A stretch of 64,000 nt of DNA from Phanerodontia chrysosporium (taxonomy: Eukaryota; Basidiomycota; Agaricomycetes; Polyporales; Phanerochaetaceae): NCBI GenBank assembly GCA_001910725.1, contig MJGA01000002.1, positions 186,001 to 250,000 of the forward strand. Reading direction: 5' to 3'. The notes under the pieces are model-generated. The model was given only the letters and a program-made list of their open reading frames with translations, did not search any database and was not told where the DNA came from. Shown here in pieces: positions 1-11,877 of the stretch; position 1 is the first letter of the stretch, and each line of letters starts with the position of its first letter. Made by a program: the position numbers and the translations under genes.

Positions 1-247
1 TCTCGTCGCTAGAGGTCAAGACCGTCGGGAGGTGGAAGACGCGGGCGAGCTCGCTGTGCGCGAGCATGTTGCTCTTCATCGTGATGGCGTCCTCGTCGCG
101 CGCCAGCTGGAAGAGGCCCTCTTGCATGTCGACAATGAGCATGCAGCACTCCTCCTTGTTGAGGCGTTCGGTCTTGGTGGCTGTGGGACGGAGTGAGCTG
201 GGTGAGGCAGACTGTAGACGTGTAAACGTACAAGACATCATCTCCAT
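1..247 (-). CDS. Isochorismatase-like hydrolase (YcaC type), 5' part only
   Basis: Only the first exons lie in the window; the gene continues off the left edge. Reading the minus strand, the ATG at 247 opens a 16-nt first exon (232-247). An intron at 181-231 (GTACG donor, CACAG acceptor) follows, then a long open exon to position 1. The translated part contains CCMLIVDMQEGLF, the first beta strand and active-site Asp of cysteine hydrolases of the isochorismatase fold. LAHSELARVF and LPTVLTSS follow, as in YcaC-like members. The catalytic Lys and Cys would lie outside the window. Family members hydrolyse amides or related small substrates; the substrate here cannot be told. A TATAAAA motif sits 76-82 bases upstream on the same strand. 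Confidence 0.75.
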   Translation of the reverse strand, partial: MEMMSCTFTRLQSASPSSLRPTATKTERLNKEECCMLIVDMQEGLFQLARDEDAITMKSNMLAHSELARVFHLPTVLTSSDE

Positions 248-1481
248 GGTAGTTGCGAGTGTGGTTATGCGAGTGCTAGCTGGGTGTGCTGGACTGCTGG
301 ATAATCGACGAAAGTTCAGAGGTTTTATACTCCTCTGTCGGTCACCAGTTGACCCCTGGACACCTGCTCGCCTACACGGCAGTGCCCCAACGAGAGAGCA
401 CCAGTCCGGCCCAGCAAGGCTCCTGAATGCGAAGACCGGGTATGTCGGGAGCTATGCTGCGTCGCCACTATAGAGGGCTTGTGACCGAGACATCAGATGC
501 GAGCTATGGAGCAAGAACGAGTGAAATTGTGTGTTCCTCGCTCCAGGCGGGAAGATACCAATGCTGAGCTGCTTGACCAGCAGGGTATCGATTACCTGGT
601 GTAAGATAAAATCAGAGGCGACGATACTTGGTGCGCAAAGCTCTTGTAGAGAATATGCCTTACTTACCGGGCGCAGAGAAACCTGCAAACTTGGATTGGG
701 CTACGAAGGTAGAGACTTGGGGTTGGAAATGCTTTGTGTCGAGGCCTGCGTGAAGACTCAAGGAGCGAGTCGCGACGCGCTTCTCAACATCCCATCCCTC
801 TTCCCAGTTGCCTGGATTCATGACCAACGATGTCCAGGCTACCCGCCCGTGCTCGACATTCCAAACCCGTGTCGCAGAAGGGTCAGGATGTGTGTCACGA
901 ACAAGAAGGGAAATGGAAGAGAATACACATGCGCTCACACATAGCGTTCAGAGCATGAAGTGCCGGCCCCTGTGGATTGTCCGTGAGAACCCGTCCCTTG
1001 TGACCGCAACAGAAGGGCCCCTGTAATGGCGAAGACGGGACTCGAACAAGTTGCTGGTGACGTGGCATGCATATGATGGTTCTTCGCTTGGAAAACACCC
1101 CAGTGCTCGCAGGACAGACCGAGGCAGGAGGCTAGGAGTTGGGATTGGTTTCGCATGCGCGACGGTGGACCAGCCGAAACACGTCTAGCATTGTGTGAAT
1201 CTTGCGCAGAGGGGGCAGGCGACACTTCACGAAGTGTGGGGAGAGGTGGGGCAAGGGGATACATGGAGAAACCGAACGCACGACGACCTACCACGGAATG
1301 GACCTTGGTGGACGACGAGGGTGCCTTTCGTGAGGAACGTTACTGGATGGTAGCGATGGGCCTTGTAGCATATATTAGGCTAGGAGAGGCGAGTAGACAC
1401 AGTGAGTGAAATCGTAACACGTGCTGACTTCACCGAATATTTGTAGGGTATATTATCGTCGGGCCGCCGACACCGCGATGT
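248..1481. other. Intergenic, no convincing gene
   Basis: Apart from the TATA motif near 323 this stretch holds only short overlapping open frames on both strands. None has a recognisable domain or a consistent exon pattern. A GGGACTCGAAC string near 1035 resembles a reversed tRNA B box, but no tRNA fold could be built around it. Confidence 0.5.
323..329 (-). promoter_or_regulatory. TATA box upstream of the isochorismatase-like gene
   Basis: The minus strand reads TATAAAA about 76 bases upstream of the ATG at 247, a reasonable distance for a fungal core promoter. It is supported only by motif and position. Confidence 0.4.
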
Positions 1482-3115
1482 TCATGGATGTGCAGAGTGC
1501 GGATGGATGCCGACCCTCTTCATAAGGTCGAAGACGTGATGCACAACACTGTTAATCTCCTCTTTCGCGCCAAACGACTCCCGAGGCTCGACTTCCACCT
1601 CGTCGTCGGGGCCCAAGTCCTCTTCGAGCTCGGCCTCGATGGAGACTTTGGCGTGCGGGAAGAGGCACGCCAGGAATGCGCCGGCCTCTTGGTACTCCCC
1701 CTTCGCGAGCACGCCGAAGTGCAGCACCTTCACGCGCGACGCCGACCGCCCGAACGGGAGCCGGCGCTCAGAGTACGTCCGGTCGTCGGACACCACGGCG
1801 CGCACCCCGAGCGTGGTGAGGCACGGTGAGCGATCCGCAAAGAGCAGGAGGTCCTCCAGCTCCACGACGGGCTCGCCTTTCGCGACGCTCACGTCGTCAC
1901 CGAGGCGCAGCGTGCGGATGGCGGGCCAGGCGTCGGCGACGGTCCTCAGCTCTTCGGCGCGCAGCGCAAACGCGGCTTTCCTGACGACGAACGACTCAAG
2001 CTGGCGCACGGCGAAGAGCTGTTGCAACGCAGGGAGGCCTCCCTGTGGTAGGTCTTGGATGACCACGTGCGGCCTCAGGTAAAAGTTGCGCAGCGTGGGG
2101 AACTTGCTGGCGAGTGCCAGTAGATTTTGGAGGGCAGAAGGCGGTATATGACGCTCGGTCTCGTCTTCACAGTCATATCCAAGGCCCGCTAGAATGTGCA
2201 GCTTGTTGATGATTGGAGCTGAGATCCTCTCCAGGAACTTCGCGATGAGCGTAGGGCGCCACTTCCAGTACGTTATTCGCAAGCTCTCCAGGGCGGGAAA
2301 GGGCAACGGGGTCGAGACGGCTAGGATATGGTCCGGCAGCTCAATGGCCAGCTTCTTCAGATGCGACAAGGAGGCGAGGCAACACAGCGTGCTTGAGCTA
2401 AAGGTGTTTATTTGACACTGCTGAAGACGTGTGAACGATGACATCGCGTCGGAAAGGGCCAGCGAGTTCTCAACGTAGAGGTCGATGGCAGATTGATCCC
2501 AGGACAGAAGCGCCAGTGACTTCACGGAATTTCCACATTGCGAAAGGCACTCCGCGAGTACATCAACAGTGCGCGTTGTCTCCATTATCACATACAGAGT
2601 TTCGAGCGACGGGGAGATGAACAAAGGGAGGTAGCAGCTCATGAAGTCGTTTTGACAACTCAGTGAGCGCAGGTTGGGGAGTAACTTGTCGCCAGGATAG
2701 AATCGCTTGACAGAACACCAGTCGACCGCGGTGTTTGTAATCGTGACATCCCGAACGCACCGAGCAAACCTCTTGAATTTCGCCCAAGCTCTGTCCGAGG
2801 GTGCAGAGTAAAGTATAAGGATCTAGGCAACAGTAAGGCTCCTGGTGACAACGGGTCAATGTACAGAGTACTTACTAGACCGTCCTCAGGTAGTGTGAAC
2901 CTGAGGTCATCTTCTGGCAAGAGGAGGACAAGGACTTTGGGGTCAGTGAGCTCCCTCCAGAGCACGTCCAAGGTGGGGTCGCAGAACGCACGGCAGGTGA
3001 GTGCCATACTTAAGAGATCCCGGGTGGACCCCCACATGCGGGCATTCGTCACCCAGTGGTCAACATATTGCGCGATCTCGAGCAACACGGCGCGATTCTG
3101 AAGGCAGCGATGCAT
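1482..3115 (-). CDS. F-box / leucine-rich protein, family copy 1
   Basis: Two exons (3115-2876 and 2822-1482) joined over a 53-nt intron (2823-2875, GTAAGT donor, CTAG acceptor) give 526 residues. The N-terminus begins MHRCLQ and carries the F-box-like core LLSMALTCRAFCDPTLDVLW (about residues 35-54). Agaricomycete F-box proteins use this region to bind Skp1 in SCF ubiquitin ligases. The rest is an array of degenerate leucine-rich segments (for example LESLRITYWKW and PAIRTLRLGDDV), expected to form the substrate-binding solenoid. It ends in an acidic, less ordered tail. Two paralogues at 9.8 and 11.9 kb share the MHRCLQ/MHCCLS start, the F-box core and an intron at the equivalent place and phase. 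The frame is intact throughout. The specific target is unknown. Confidence 0.85.
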
Positions 3116-4320
3116 TCTGCGCTGGATATGGCGCTCTGCGAAGATGAATAAGAGCGAAAGTCATCGTCAGGTTGCGCTCACCTTGCGTATGAGCCCCTGT
3201 CTATCCTACGTCGTGTCCCCGAGCGGACAGCCCGCGCTTCCGAACGCCTTCCCGAGACCCAAACGCCACAATGGCAGCGACGGCCTACGTAAGTGGGGCA
3301 AGATACTGCGCGAGGATGGCGCAAGCTGTGCTGAGGGAATGCGAGGATGGCGTTGGTTGAGAGCAGGATATGGAATGGTCGTCGACGTCGCGGAGGCATC
3401 ACGTGGCGGTCGTACGCAAGCGAACGATGAGATCTCGCCAATGTGAGATCGTAACGCGCTTTCCAGCTACGGTCTGCAGGTACTTTGGCCGAGAATGGGT
3501 TTGAGGGCATTCGAGCCTCGGGTTATCGTGTGGAGTCCATAGTTCGAGGACGCTGCGGGATGTACGCGGCACCTGTAACGCTACGTAGTCTGCGCCAGTT
3601 TGCGATAGCCCCAACATCGACAGAGTGTTAGAGCGAGCCGAAAGATGGATTGTAGATCTACACAAACCGACCAGAGCCATGTCCTGAGTATGGTCAAAGA
3701 CGAGCGACTACGCCATCCATTGGGCAGCGCTTGACTGATCAATAATCCTGTGCCATTTTTCTTCTTTTCGCTGCAGACGCAGGCTATTTGACTGCTTGAA
3801 ACCAGATCAAGCCGACCAGCCTGCAGCCTGCAGCCCGCAATTAAATCGCTCATCGACAAGTACTCACACGGTTTCAGCCACATCCACATGAATCGTGCGA
3901 GAGGGCGCAACAGCGCAAGTCAGGCGCAATCTCACGTCCCTTCTAGAGCATTTCCGCTACTCATCTTCGTATGAAGCCTCGTAGGTCTCAGCCTCAAGTT
4001 AATGGGATGCAGCTTGGCGACTACCAGGCATAGATGTCTACTTGTAGCTGAACATTCAATAGTAAGCACTGGGCTTTGACAAAAGATAGGGCTCACAGTC
4101 TGGTATGCAGCGGATGTTGGTCCTCGGATGACTGTCTGAGAAAAAAACAGAATCTCCCCGCGAACATGCACGGCCCGGAGCTGCGGGAAAGAGGGTTAGG
4201 GGCTATCAGATGGCGCGGCAACTGCCCTAAGTACAGACGCTCACTAAAGCAGCGCGTTTGGCCTCCGCCGTCCTCAACCTCCACCACATCCAGCACGACA
4301 TCGAGACACGCTCGACAAGC
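3116..4320. other. Intergenic, no convincing gene
   Basis: Divergent interval between the F-box gene (-) and the SWIM-RING gene (+). Open frames are short and have no domain signal. It presumably holds both promoters. Confidence 0.5.
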
Positions 4321-5712
4321 ATGGGCAAGCGCAAGGCGACTTCCTACGCGGAAGAAGACTGGCTTACTACGGCTCCAACTCCCTCGTACACGTCCTACGA
4401 TTACCCAGCCCCTGGCTCCTCCTCGAACCCCATCGTCCTCGACTCTCCTCCGCCTGCGAAAGCCCCGGCCAGAAAGCGTCAGAAGAAGGTCAAAGACCCT
4501 GATGAACCAGTTCCGGAGAAGCGACTAGCTATGATGAAGCGGAAGTGTCCGCAGAATATCCTCGATCGTCTGGAAAGGGTCCAAACTCAAAGGCGCGTCA
4601 AGGCGCGTTTTATTCTGCTCAGTGTCGCTGACGACCCTCTTCACATTCTAGATTCTTTATGGTCGACCGTAAACGCAACGGAGATGAGCTGCGGGAGGAG
4701 TTTCAAGTCCTTGGGTCTACTGGCAATGTAAGTTTCGCTCAAGGGACTCATGCAGAAAAGAGCTAAAGTAGCTACCAGGTGTACACAGTAGTCATTGACA
4801 AGATACCCCAGTGCAACTGTAAGCCGAATCTTTCCAAAATTTTTTCCCCCAAACTAACCTGTTGCAGGCCCTGACGCCTTGAAAGGCAACCATTGCAAAC
4901 ACATCGTAAGCCTTGACCCTGCCGTACTCCTGCCGTTCTCTGACCTTCAGTTGTAGCTTTTCATTTACGCTAAAGGTACCCGTAACGTTGACGCGACGAT
5001 CAGAACTACCATCTGACCCTCCTCAGTGCTCCAGGTTCCTTTCACGTCCCACGTGTGGTACCAAAAGTGCGCACCTGTCTGTTGGCTTCGGCGTTCCGCT
5101 AATCTCTCTGCAGAGCTCTATTGACAAGCGAGCTGCAAGAGATTTTTGCAAGTGCGCCGCTTGCGCCGAACGATATGGCCAACCCTCGCGTCCGTGAAGC
5201 CTACGCTCGCGCCACCGGGAAGGCCGCTCCGTCTAGCAGCTCGAGTGGCTCGAAGCGCAAGATTCCGACGGAGGAGGACGACTGTCCTGTATGCTACGAG
5301 AACATGCACGGTACAGCAGAAAATAAGTTGAGCTTCTGTGAGACGTGTGGCAACTGTCTGCACAAGGAGTGCTTCCAACAATGTGAGTGCCCTATCCTGG
5401 TAGCGATATCGGGATACTGACGTCTGGTTGCTTGTGCTCAGGGGCGCGGAACAAAGGCGCGGACGTGACCTGCATTATGTGTCGCGCTGTATGGGTTGGC
5501 CCCGAGACCGCCAGCTCGAGTCGGGCAAAGGCGAACCTCGACGAGGACGGATATTTGAACCTTGCATCTGTCGCCGGACTTAGCCCGCAGCGCGATACAA
5601 GCACATGTGAGTCGGTGGGATTGATTAATTGGACACACGCTGACCACGCTCTCTTGTAGACTATCATGGACCGAGACGCGGCCAGAGGCATTACGGGTTC
5701 CAGTACTATTGA
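4321..5712 (+). CDS. SWIM zinc finger plus RING protein (putative E3 ubiquitin ligase)
   Basis: Nine exons can be chained: 4321-4592, 4652-4727, 4779-4818, 4868-4905, 4957-4975, 5027-5066, 5114-5382, 5442-5606 and 5660-5712. They give 323 residues. The N-terminus is basic and disordered, starting MGKRKATSYAEEDW. Then come QRFFMVDRKRNGDELREEF and a SWIM motif, CNCPDALKGNHCKHI (C-x-C-x8-C-x-H). A RING-like finger follows, from CPVCYENM through FCETCGNCLHKECF to CIMCR. This SWIM-then-RING order is that of ZSWIM2/MEX-type ubiquitin ligases, so transfer of ubiquitin to a partner protein is the likely role. Intron 1 (4593-4651) appears to use a GC donor: it is the only junction found that keeps the conserved RFFMVDR in frame. 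All other introns are GT-AG. Confidence 0.82.
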
Positions 5713-6306
5713 TGCCGAGGACGAGTGGGACTTGGCCGCCATCTATCTATTCGTACGATACCCTCTCTTGATATCTCGTCCTTGTATTTCCAGCATACCG
5801 CGATCCCGCCTGAGCGGTAATTCATCCTACGCGTATTCATGTTTACATTGGCTGCGTCACTCAACCTCTGGACCTGTGCAGGTTTACGTGGCGGCTTTTG
5901 TGGGATCTGCGCTCTTCTGGATCTACCGAGCGCGTCGCTGCAATCCTCACCGCAATATGGCCAACGACCGACCAGCAATGGCTCCGAAACCTATCCAAGT
6001 ACGACGAAACCTAATACATGTGATAGCGCCCAACGCCACCCGTGAAAAGAAGTCGCCAGGACCCTGACCCATGATCCTAATACGCAGCGCAAATATGATC
6101 ATAACTAGTCGGTTAGCTGTTGCACCTGGTTTTGACGTTCTAAATGCGCGTTGTGGTCCTAGGTTTCGAGCCCCCGGTACCGTATAAGCCGGCCGTCAGT
6201 ATGCTGCACACTGGCTACCACCACACACCTTGCGACTCGTCGGGAAAACGGCAAAGGAACCACGAGGTTGTCGCGAACAGGGAGGACGTTGTGCTGGGCG
6301 GCTGCG
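5713..6306. other. Intergenic, nothing recognised
   Basis: Short interval between two plus-strand genes. Its open frames are short, without domain or exon consistency. Confidence 0.45.
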
Positions 6307-8038
6307 ATGCTTGACACTTCAGGAGCTCATGAGCTGTGAGCCTCCGCCCAACCTGCCTCGCATTCGTCTCTTCGAACTCACCCAAGTGGCGATAGGTTAA
6401 ATGCCAGCTATGTGCAGTTCGCCGTCACAGGTGAACGTCCCGCTGCTGGAAGATATCCTTCCAGACTGACTGAGGTGGGCGCAGCTCTCGTGGTGTACGA
6501 CCACTTCATCACCATGGGCTCTGAGATCAACGCAGTGTGGAAGCGCCAGCTAACCGTGACGTCTGCGCTGCTGCTCTCTGTGCGATACTGCCTGCTCCTC
6601 CAAGCAGCGATTCCGCATCTTGCCACGAATGCTATGGTGCGTCTCCCAGGTCGATATACGCTCAACAAGACTAACATTGGTGTAGAGGTCCGTGTCTTTC
6701 CAGATACACCTGACGATGTCCAACTGTGCACGTGCGCAGCTGTAACCCGCTGATGAAGCTCAGTGATACCCTCGCCATTATAGGGATGCTGCAACTGTCA
6801 AGTAAGTCATCACTGCAGCTGTCATGGAGTAAGATGATCTGACCGTTCACGCAGTATTCTCCTCTCTGCGTGTCACCGCTCTATGCAGAGGCCGATATTC
6901 TCTGCCCGCGGTAGTCTTCGTACTCGGGATGGCGCCAGTAGGCACACTCTCGGTGGGGCTTCTCTTCTGGCTCTTCATTAATTGTCTGACGACGTGACAT
7001 TCATGTCCTGCAGTTTGTCATGGCGCACAGCCATTCCGTGCTCCTCGGCCCGCCCCTGGACATTTGCAAACATGTCAACGATTTTGCGCCCAGTCTAGCG
7101 ACCAAGTAACTCAGATACCATGTTTGACCTACTCTCACTAATGCTTTGCACTTTTAGAGGTATGCCGTAACTGTCGGGCAGGGCTTCTAACATTCTCACG
7201 ACCCGGGGCGACAGTAGTCTGGATAACTCGCATACCTATGATCTTCGCTGACGCAATCGTCCTGGCGGTTACATGGACCCAAAGCTTCAATCATTACAGA
7301 GTCGCCGCTCGTTTGAGGATTAGAATGGCAGTAACTGGTGTTCTTCTGCGAGACGGTAATGTACGACTCGCGAGTAATCCAGACCGCTGTTGCTTACTCG
7401 ATACCTCCAGGGACAGTGTACTTCATGTATGTGCATCCGGTGAATATGAAACGGTTCCCTTACGAACCTCCAACAGCGCACTCCTTGCGTTGAATATAGC
7501 GCAGATACTCACTTTTGGGCGATCGGTATGTCTTCCGTAGGACTCGCTCGCCTTTGGTACTGATAATTTGGATGCAGGGCGCGGCGCCAGTTACTCGCCT
7601 CGTTCGCCTTCTCGTACGCTGTCCGCTGCCCTCTGGTCCGTATTTTCACTGATATGAGGCCTCGGGTAGCCTCTTGTGCTTGTCAGCCGATTCATGCTCA
7701 ACCTACGGCAGTGCTACTCGACAGACTTGGATACAGACGCGGCGCACTTCTCACGGTTCACGGTCAGCTTCAGCACGTCGCTCAGCATATTGGGAAATAT
7801 CGGCGAGCCGCTCGACCACGGAGAAGCAGGGGGAGCCGAGGAACTTGCTGAAGACCTCGTCGAACCCACTGAGCCACCCGTGGCTGCGTTTCCCGGCGAG
7901 GTGTATGCGTCGCTGTCAGCGAGTGGTTGGAGGTCGATATTTGACAGTGAGAAAAGCATATATGCGGACAGCCTACCGAGCATACAGGAAGTATGTTGCT
8001 CGGATTGCGAGACCCAGTCGAATGTAAATCTTGGATAA
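6307..8038 (+). CDS. DUF6533 seven-helix membrane protein, copy A
   Basis: A multi-exon gene recognised from family landmarks in order. The N-terminal helix and signature is ALVVYDHFITMGSEINAVWK (exon starting near 6467). Next is IFSSLRVTALCRG (near 6856), then ADAIVLAVTWTQSFNHYR with the cytoplasmic VLLRDG (near 7220-7355). ALLALNIAQILTF (near 7481) follows, and the C-terminal SRFMLNLRQ to GNIGEPLDHG tail ends at the stop at 8036-8038. The start at 6307 is chosen because MLDTSGAHEL splices in frame (donor near 6340) into DRLNASYVQFAVT. Agaricomycetes carry many such seven-helix proteins of unknown function, probably plasma-membrane sensors; that role is inference. Inner junctions were not all resolved and no stop was seen in the chained exons. 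Tail residues after PLDHG are acidic and variable. Confidence 0.7.
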
Positions 8039-9058
8039 TCTCGTCGTGTATCCGGAGAGATGTTACGCAGTGTTTATCGTGTTCTGCATACTCAGTACCG
8101 CCTGCTGCAGCGGCCGGGATGTAGATTTTGAGAAAGCCCAACGGTCGAGTTGATTGCCCCTAACCCTACAGCCAACCTCCACTCGGGATCGCAGGAGTTG
8201 TCCCTTGCCCTCTACCTCCGCGCAACACACACCGTATCACTCAAGCGTACTGTACTTCAGACATGAGTTGAAGATAGTACGATGGCTCATTGTCGCCCTC
8301 GAGGTCGACGCTGCATGAGGCGCGTATGTAGGTCTGTGCTCGTCGTCCAGCCTTTTTGTCTGGCTCACCCCAACTATCTCCACAGCAGGGCACGGATTGG
8401 GGCTTGCATGCGTTGTGATGCACAGGCCGAATCCAATGCCGCATTCTCCCCGTTCGCGAACATCCATGGCCGGTCCCTCTCGCACATTTCGGCGTGCATG
8501 CCAATCTCTGCCGCTGAGGATGAAAGGCCGCACCGTTCTGATCTCCGTGTTTCCTGTGCAAACTCTCTTGGACGCGTGCGAGAATGAGTCCGTGGGTATA
8601 TGTACATGGGCTGTCAATCCTGGTGAGTCGCAATTCTTGTCCTGCTTTCCTTCTCTAACTCTTACCCCCTCGCAGAATGGCACATATCATCTGTCAGTAG
8701 ACTCGGACAACCTTCTATCGTATCAACACTTCGTCATCAGCTTCTGTACTGCGGCATGTCCTACCGTAAGAAGGTGCCGATGCACTGCTACTCGACTGCG
8801 GAGACCTGAGGGATATACTGCATACGATATGGGGCGATGGGGGACTGGGTGAGCATTCATTCGAAGGTGACCGCGCTCGCGCTAACCAGACGAACCTGCA
8901 CAGGAGACCGCAGGCCAAGTTTCGCGTGCTGAGACATAGAGCCAGCGATCTGGGGTATGTCTCCATCTACCTCTAAGTTGAACTTCGCTCATTCGGATAG
9001 CGCAGAACGCGCACTTGCTAGTCGTTGAAGGCAAACACAGCTAGCAGATGCGGGCGCG
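8039..9058. other. Intergenic, nothing certain
   Basis: No supported gene. A two-unit telomere-like string CCCTAACCCTA lies at 8158-8168. The right end runs into the MYND remnant described next, so part of this stretch may be further decayed coding sequence. Confidence 0.4.
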
Positions 9059-9335
9059 ATGAAATATTCACCTAATCTGTTGTTCGCCGTTCCTTCCCTC
9101 GGGTCCGACATCGCTCGGGCTACGGCGCAGATGGCAGCGGGTGCCGAAGGTCCATCGACGGAGCCCACTCATGCTCTTCGTTGCGGGGCTTGCAAGGACA
9201 TGCTCGAGGACGAAAGTTCTATGGTGTGTAGCTGCTGTAAAGGGTTGTGTATCGTGATCGCGACTTCCAGGCCAAGGACTAGGGGAGATACAAACTCTCG
9301 TGCAAGATCCTATGATGGTTCGTGCCAAGTTCCCG
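9059..9335 (+). pseudogene. Remnant of a DUF4470-MYND gene (C-terminal end)
   Basis: The open frame reads SPNLLFAVPSLGSDI, which resembles SPLFAVSYLEPVAG just before the MYND finger of the intact gene at 18.6 kb. It then has CGACKDMLEDESSMVCSCCK, the first two Cys pairs of a MYND finger. After about 9245 the match moves to another frame, giving YRDRDFQAKD, a TAG stop where the finger should have Trp, then GRYKLSCKIL. The third-pair cysteines are also lost (YR and DF instead of YC and EC). This is a decayed fragment with no DUF4470 part nearby. Confidence 0.65.
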
Positions 9336-9713
9336 AATCCGCGAATACGCCCTCGATCAGTCGTCTGCGGAGACGACTTAGCCATCCTTACCATAGAATA
9401 CAAGGCTTGATCTTTGAATGAAAAGCGGTATATCCGTTCTCTTGAATTGGATCTCGATAACCGCGTCCCAGTTGCTAGCTCGCCACGTGCTACAGTGTAG
9501 GGCGCTCCGACTACGCGAAGGGTGCGCGATGTTCAACTTATCCTCGACCGTCGACCACCACTCGTAGCTGCGTGCATCACCACAGTGTAAGCCTTGATCT
9601 GTTTGCCAACAGCTGAACGTGAAAACGTGATTGCACCGCCTTTTGCTCTCGCGCAAAGAGGCAGCAGCTTCACGGCGCAGGGAGGTCTAGTTGGCGGCCA
9701 TACACTGAGTGCG

Positions 9714-9720
9714 TATATAA
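9714..9720 (+). promoter_or_regulatory. TATA box of F-box copy 2
   Basis: TATATAA lies 55 bases upstream of the ATG at 9775. Motif and position only. Confidence 0.4.
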
Positions 9721-9774
9721 TGTCCTTCCTGCGACCTTCCATCTGATACATATGTGTCACAGACTACTACAACT

Positions 9775-11380
9775 ATGCACCGCTGTCTACAAATCGACTA
9801 TATCCTCTACATCGTAGCTCACCACTTGGAACGACAGGTGGGAGTTCGGATCCCGGAATGCGTGGTCGACCTCCTGAATATGGCTCTTACCTGTCGCACC
9901 TTTCGCGAGCCTGCGTTGGACGCGTTATGGAAGCAGCCCGACGACCTCGGTCTCGTCTTGCGTATCTTACCGGAGCGGACAATCGAGAAACGCGACGGGA
10001 AGCTCGTGAGTGCTGCTAGCTTCGCTCTGATACCTGTCCTGATTTTCTGCACAGACCATGATCTGCCGCCCGTCAGACGCTGAATGGACGAGGTTCAAGA
10101 GATTCACACAACGTGTTCGCTATGTTTCTGTCGAGGAGAACACGGTTGATTGGAACTCGATACAGGGGTTCTACCCTGGCGAACAGCTCTTTCCGAATCT
10201 TCGTTCTTTCGACGCCCTTTGTGAGGGCCTGAGCGAATATTTCCCCGTCTTGGTTCGTCCACCACTCGAATGCATCCTTGTCTTGTTGGAGAAGACACAG
10301 ACAGCGGACGCTCTCGCGACGTGCGTACCGACATGTGCGCATACATTGACGCGCTTTGCTATGGACTCCATCGAGCCAGAGGCTACTAATGAGCATACAG
10401 CTCAGTCAGAGGCTCTGTCCCACGCGATGTGTTCCCTCGAGAAGCTCAAGTGTTGCCAAGTTGATACGATACATCCGAAGACCCTAGAATATCTTGGCTC
10501 CCTTTCATTGCTTACAACGCTCGACGTCCAGCTACATGGCTCTCTCCCATCCTGCCCTCTTCCATTCCCTGCTCTAGAGCATCTCAAGGTCATATATTCT
10601 ACATGGCAGCCGATTCTTGTCATCGCATTCCTCGAACAAATCGACTCCCCCTATCTGGACCGGCTCTTCATCCTCGCGAACCCATATTATCCCTACGACA
10701 GTGACCCGGGGCGTGCTATAGCTCCATCAGAAATTCATGACATCGTTTCCTCGGTTACGAAGTTCGCAGAGTTACGCACCTTCCATCTGCATCCCCATGA
10801 ATTTGTATGGAACCTCCCGAAACGCGGCTTCCCGATTCTGGAGATGCTGCTTGAACTTCAGGATCTACGCAACGTATGGCTGAAAAGCATGGACATTTGT
10901 CCAAGTACGATGGATATTGAGGCTATTATCAGCGCTTGGCCTACACTCCAGCACTTGCGCCTCGGTGACGACCAACACGACCCTGACTGGCCCTCACGCT
11001 CCATTCGATTTGAAGACCTACAATTATTCGCGCAACGTTGCCCCGATCTTGAGACGCTTGGCCTACGCGTAAAAGTGGTACCAGATTATGTTTACGATTC
11101 TCATGGGCCCCCATTCGGCAAATCGACTTCGCGCGTTCGAGATCTGTACCTCGGACCAATCGGCATGAAGGGTGACTTCCGCCGAGCTGCGACGTTCCTG
11201 GTGTGCTTGTTCCCGCATGCGCGGGTCTGCAAGCCGGAGGAGGAGGAACCTCTCGAGGATCCGGAAGAACAAGCGCAAGAAGATCTATGGTGGGGTCCGG
11301 TGGAAGATATCAACAAGATGATGCAGTTCGTGGTCAAGCTCATGGCAGACGCGGGCGTGAGGCCGCCTCGGCTTCGATGA
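9775..11380 (+). CDS. F-box / leucine-rich protein, family copy 2
   Basis: Two exons (9775-10005 and 10055-11380) with a 49-nt phase-0 intron give 518 residues. It starts MHRCLQIDYILYIVAHHL, carries the F-box-like core LLNMALTCRTFREPALDALW, and after the intron continues EWTRFKRFTQRVRYVSVEEN. The leucine-rich body matches copy 1 segment by segment, for example FYPGEQLFPNLRSF against FYPGDKLLPNLRSL, and PTLQHLRLGDDQ against PAIRTLRLGDDV. The tail is acidic (EEEEPLEDPEEQAQED). The intact frame and shared gene structure indicate a functional paralogue. A role as an SCF substrate receptor is inferred from the family; the substrate is unknown. Confidence 0.87.
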
Positions 11381-11844
11381 AACCAAGTCGCCAGTGAGTT
11401 CTGTCGAGCCTCCTGGAGCATCACCATTCTGCCTTGCTGATGTTGTATCCTTTAAGTACGAGCAATAATCAACCCAAACGTAATAGTACCTCGACCGATT
11501 TCGATGCCATTGATGCGATATGCACGCCGAGCTTAAGAAATATCATGATCAGTCCGAAGAACACATGGCTGGTCGCAACTCTGGGTGGATGTCGAAGCCG
11601 ACTTTCTATCGCAGAACAAGACTTGTGTTTGAACTTCACAACCCCGCAATCGTCAGATGCGGTGGGCGTCACACGCCTCGCTTACGACCACGTGCCCCAT
11701 GCCACGACGCGAGCGTTCAATTTCGCGGTTTGCCCGCTGTCGCTTTGCACAAGCCACCAAATGCGAATTCGAGGACAAGATCACATCGTAAGTTTGGCGA
11801 TGGAAATGAGCAAAGCTCCTCTCACTTTTTTCTTTCTTCTAACG

Positions 11845-11851
11845 TATATAA
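11845..11851 (+). promoter_or_regulatory. TATA box of F-box copy 3
   Basis: TATATAA lies 27 bases upstream of the ATG at 11878. At the usual distance transcription would begin very near the start codon, so the leader is short or another start site is used. Confidence 0.35.
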
Positions 11852-11877
11852 CAGGACCTCGCTCACTTGAGTTCGAA

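Noticed and set aside
1026..1100. Possible tRNA on the minus strand (GTTCGAGTCCC string)
   Set aside because: No acceptor, D or anticodon stems could be built around it.
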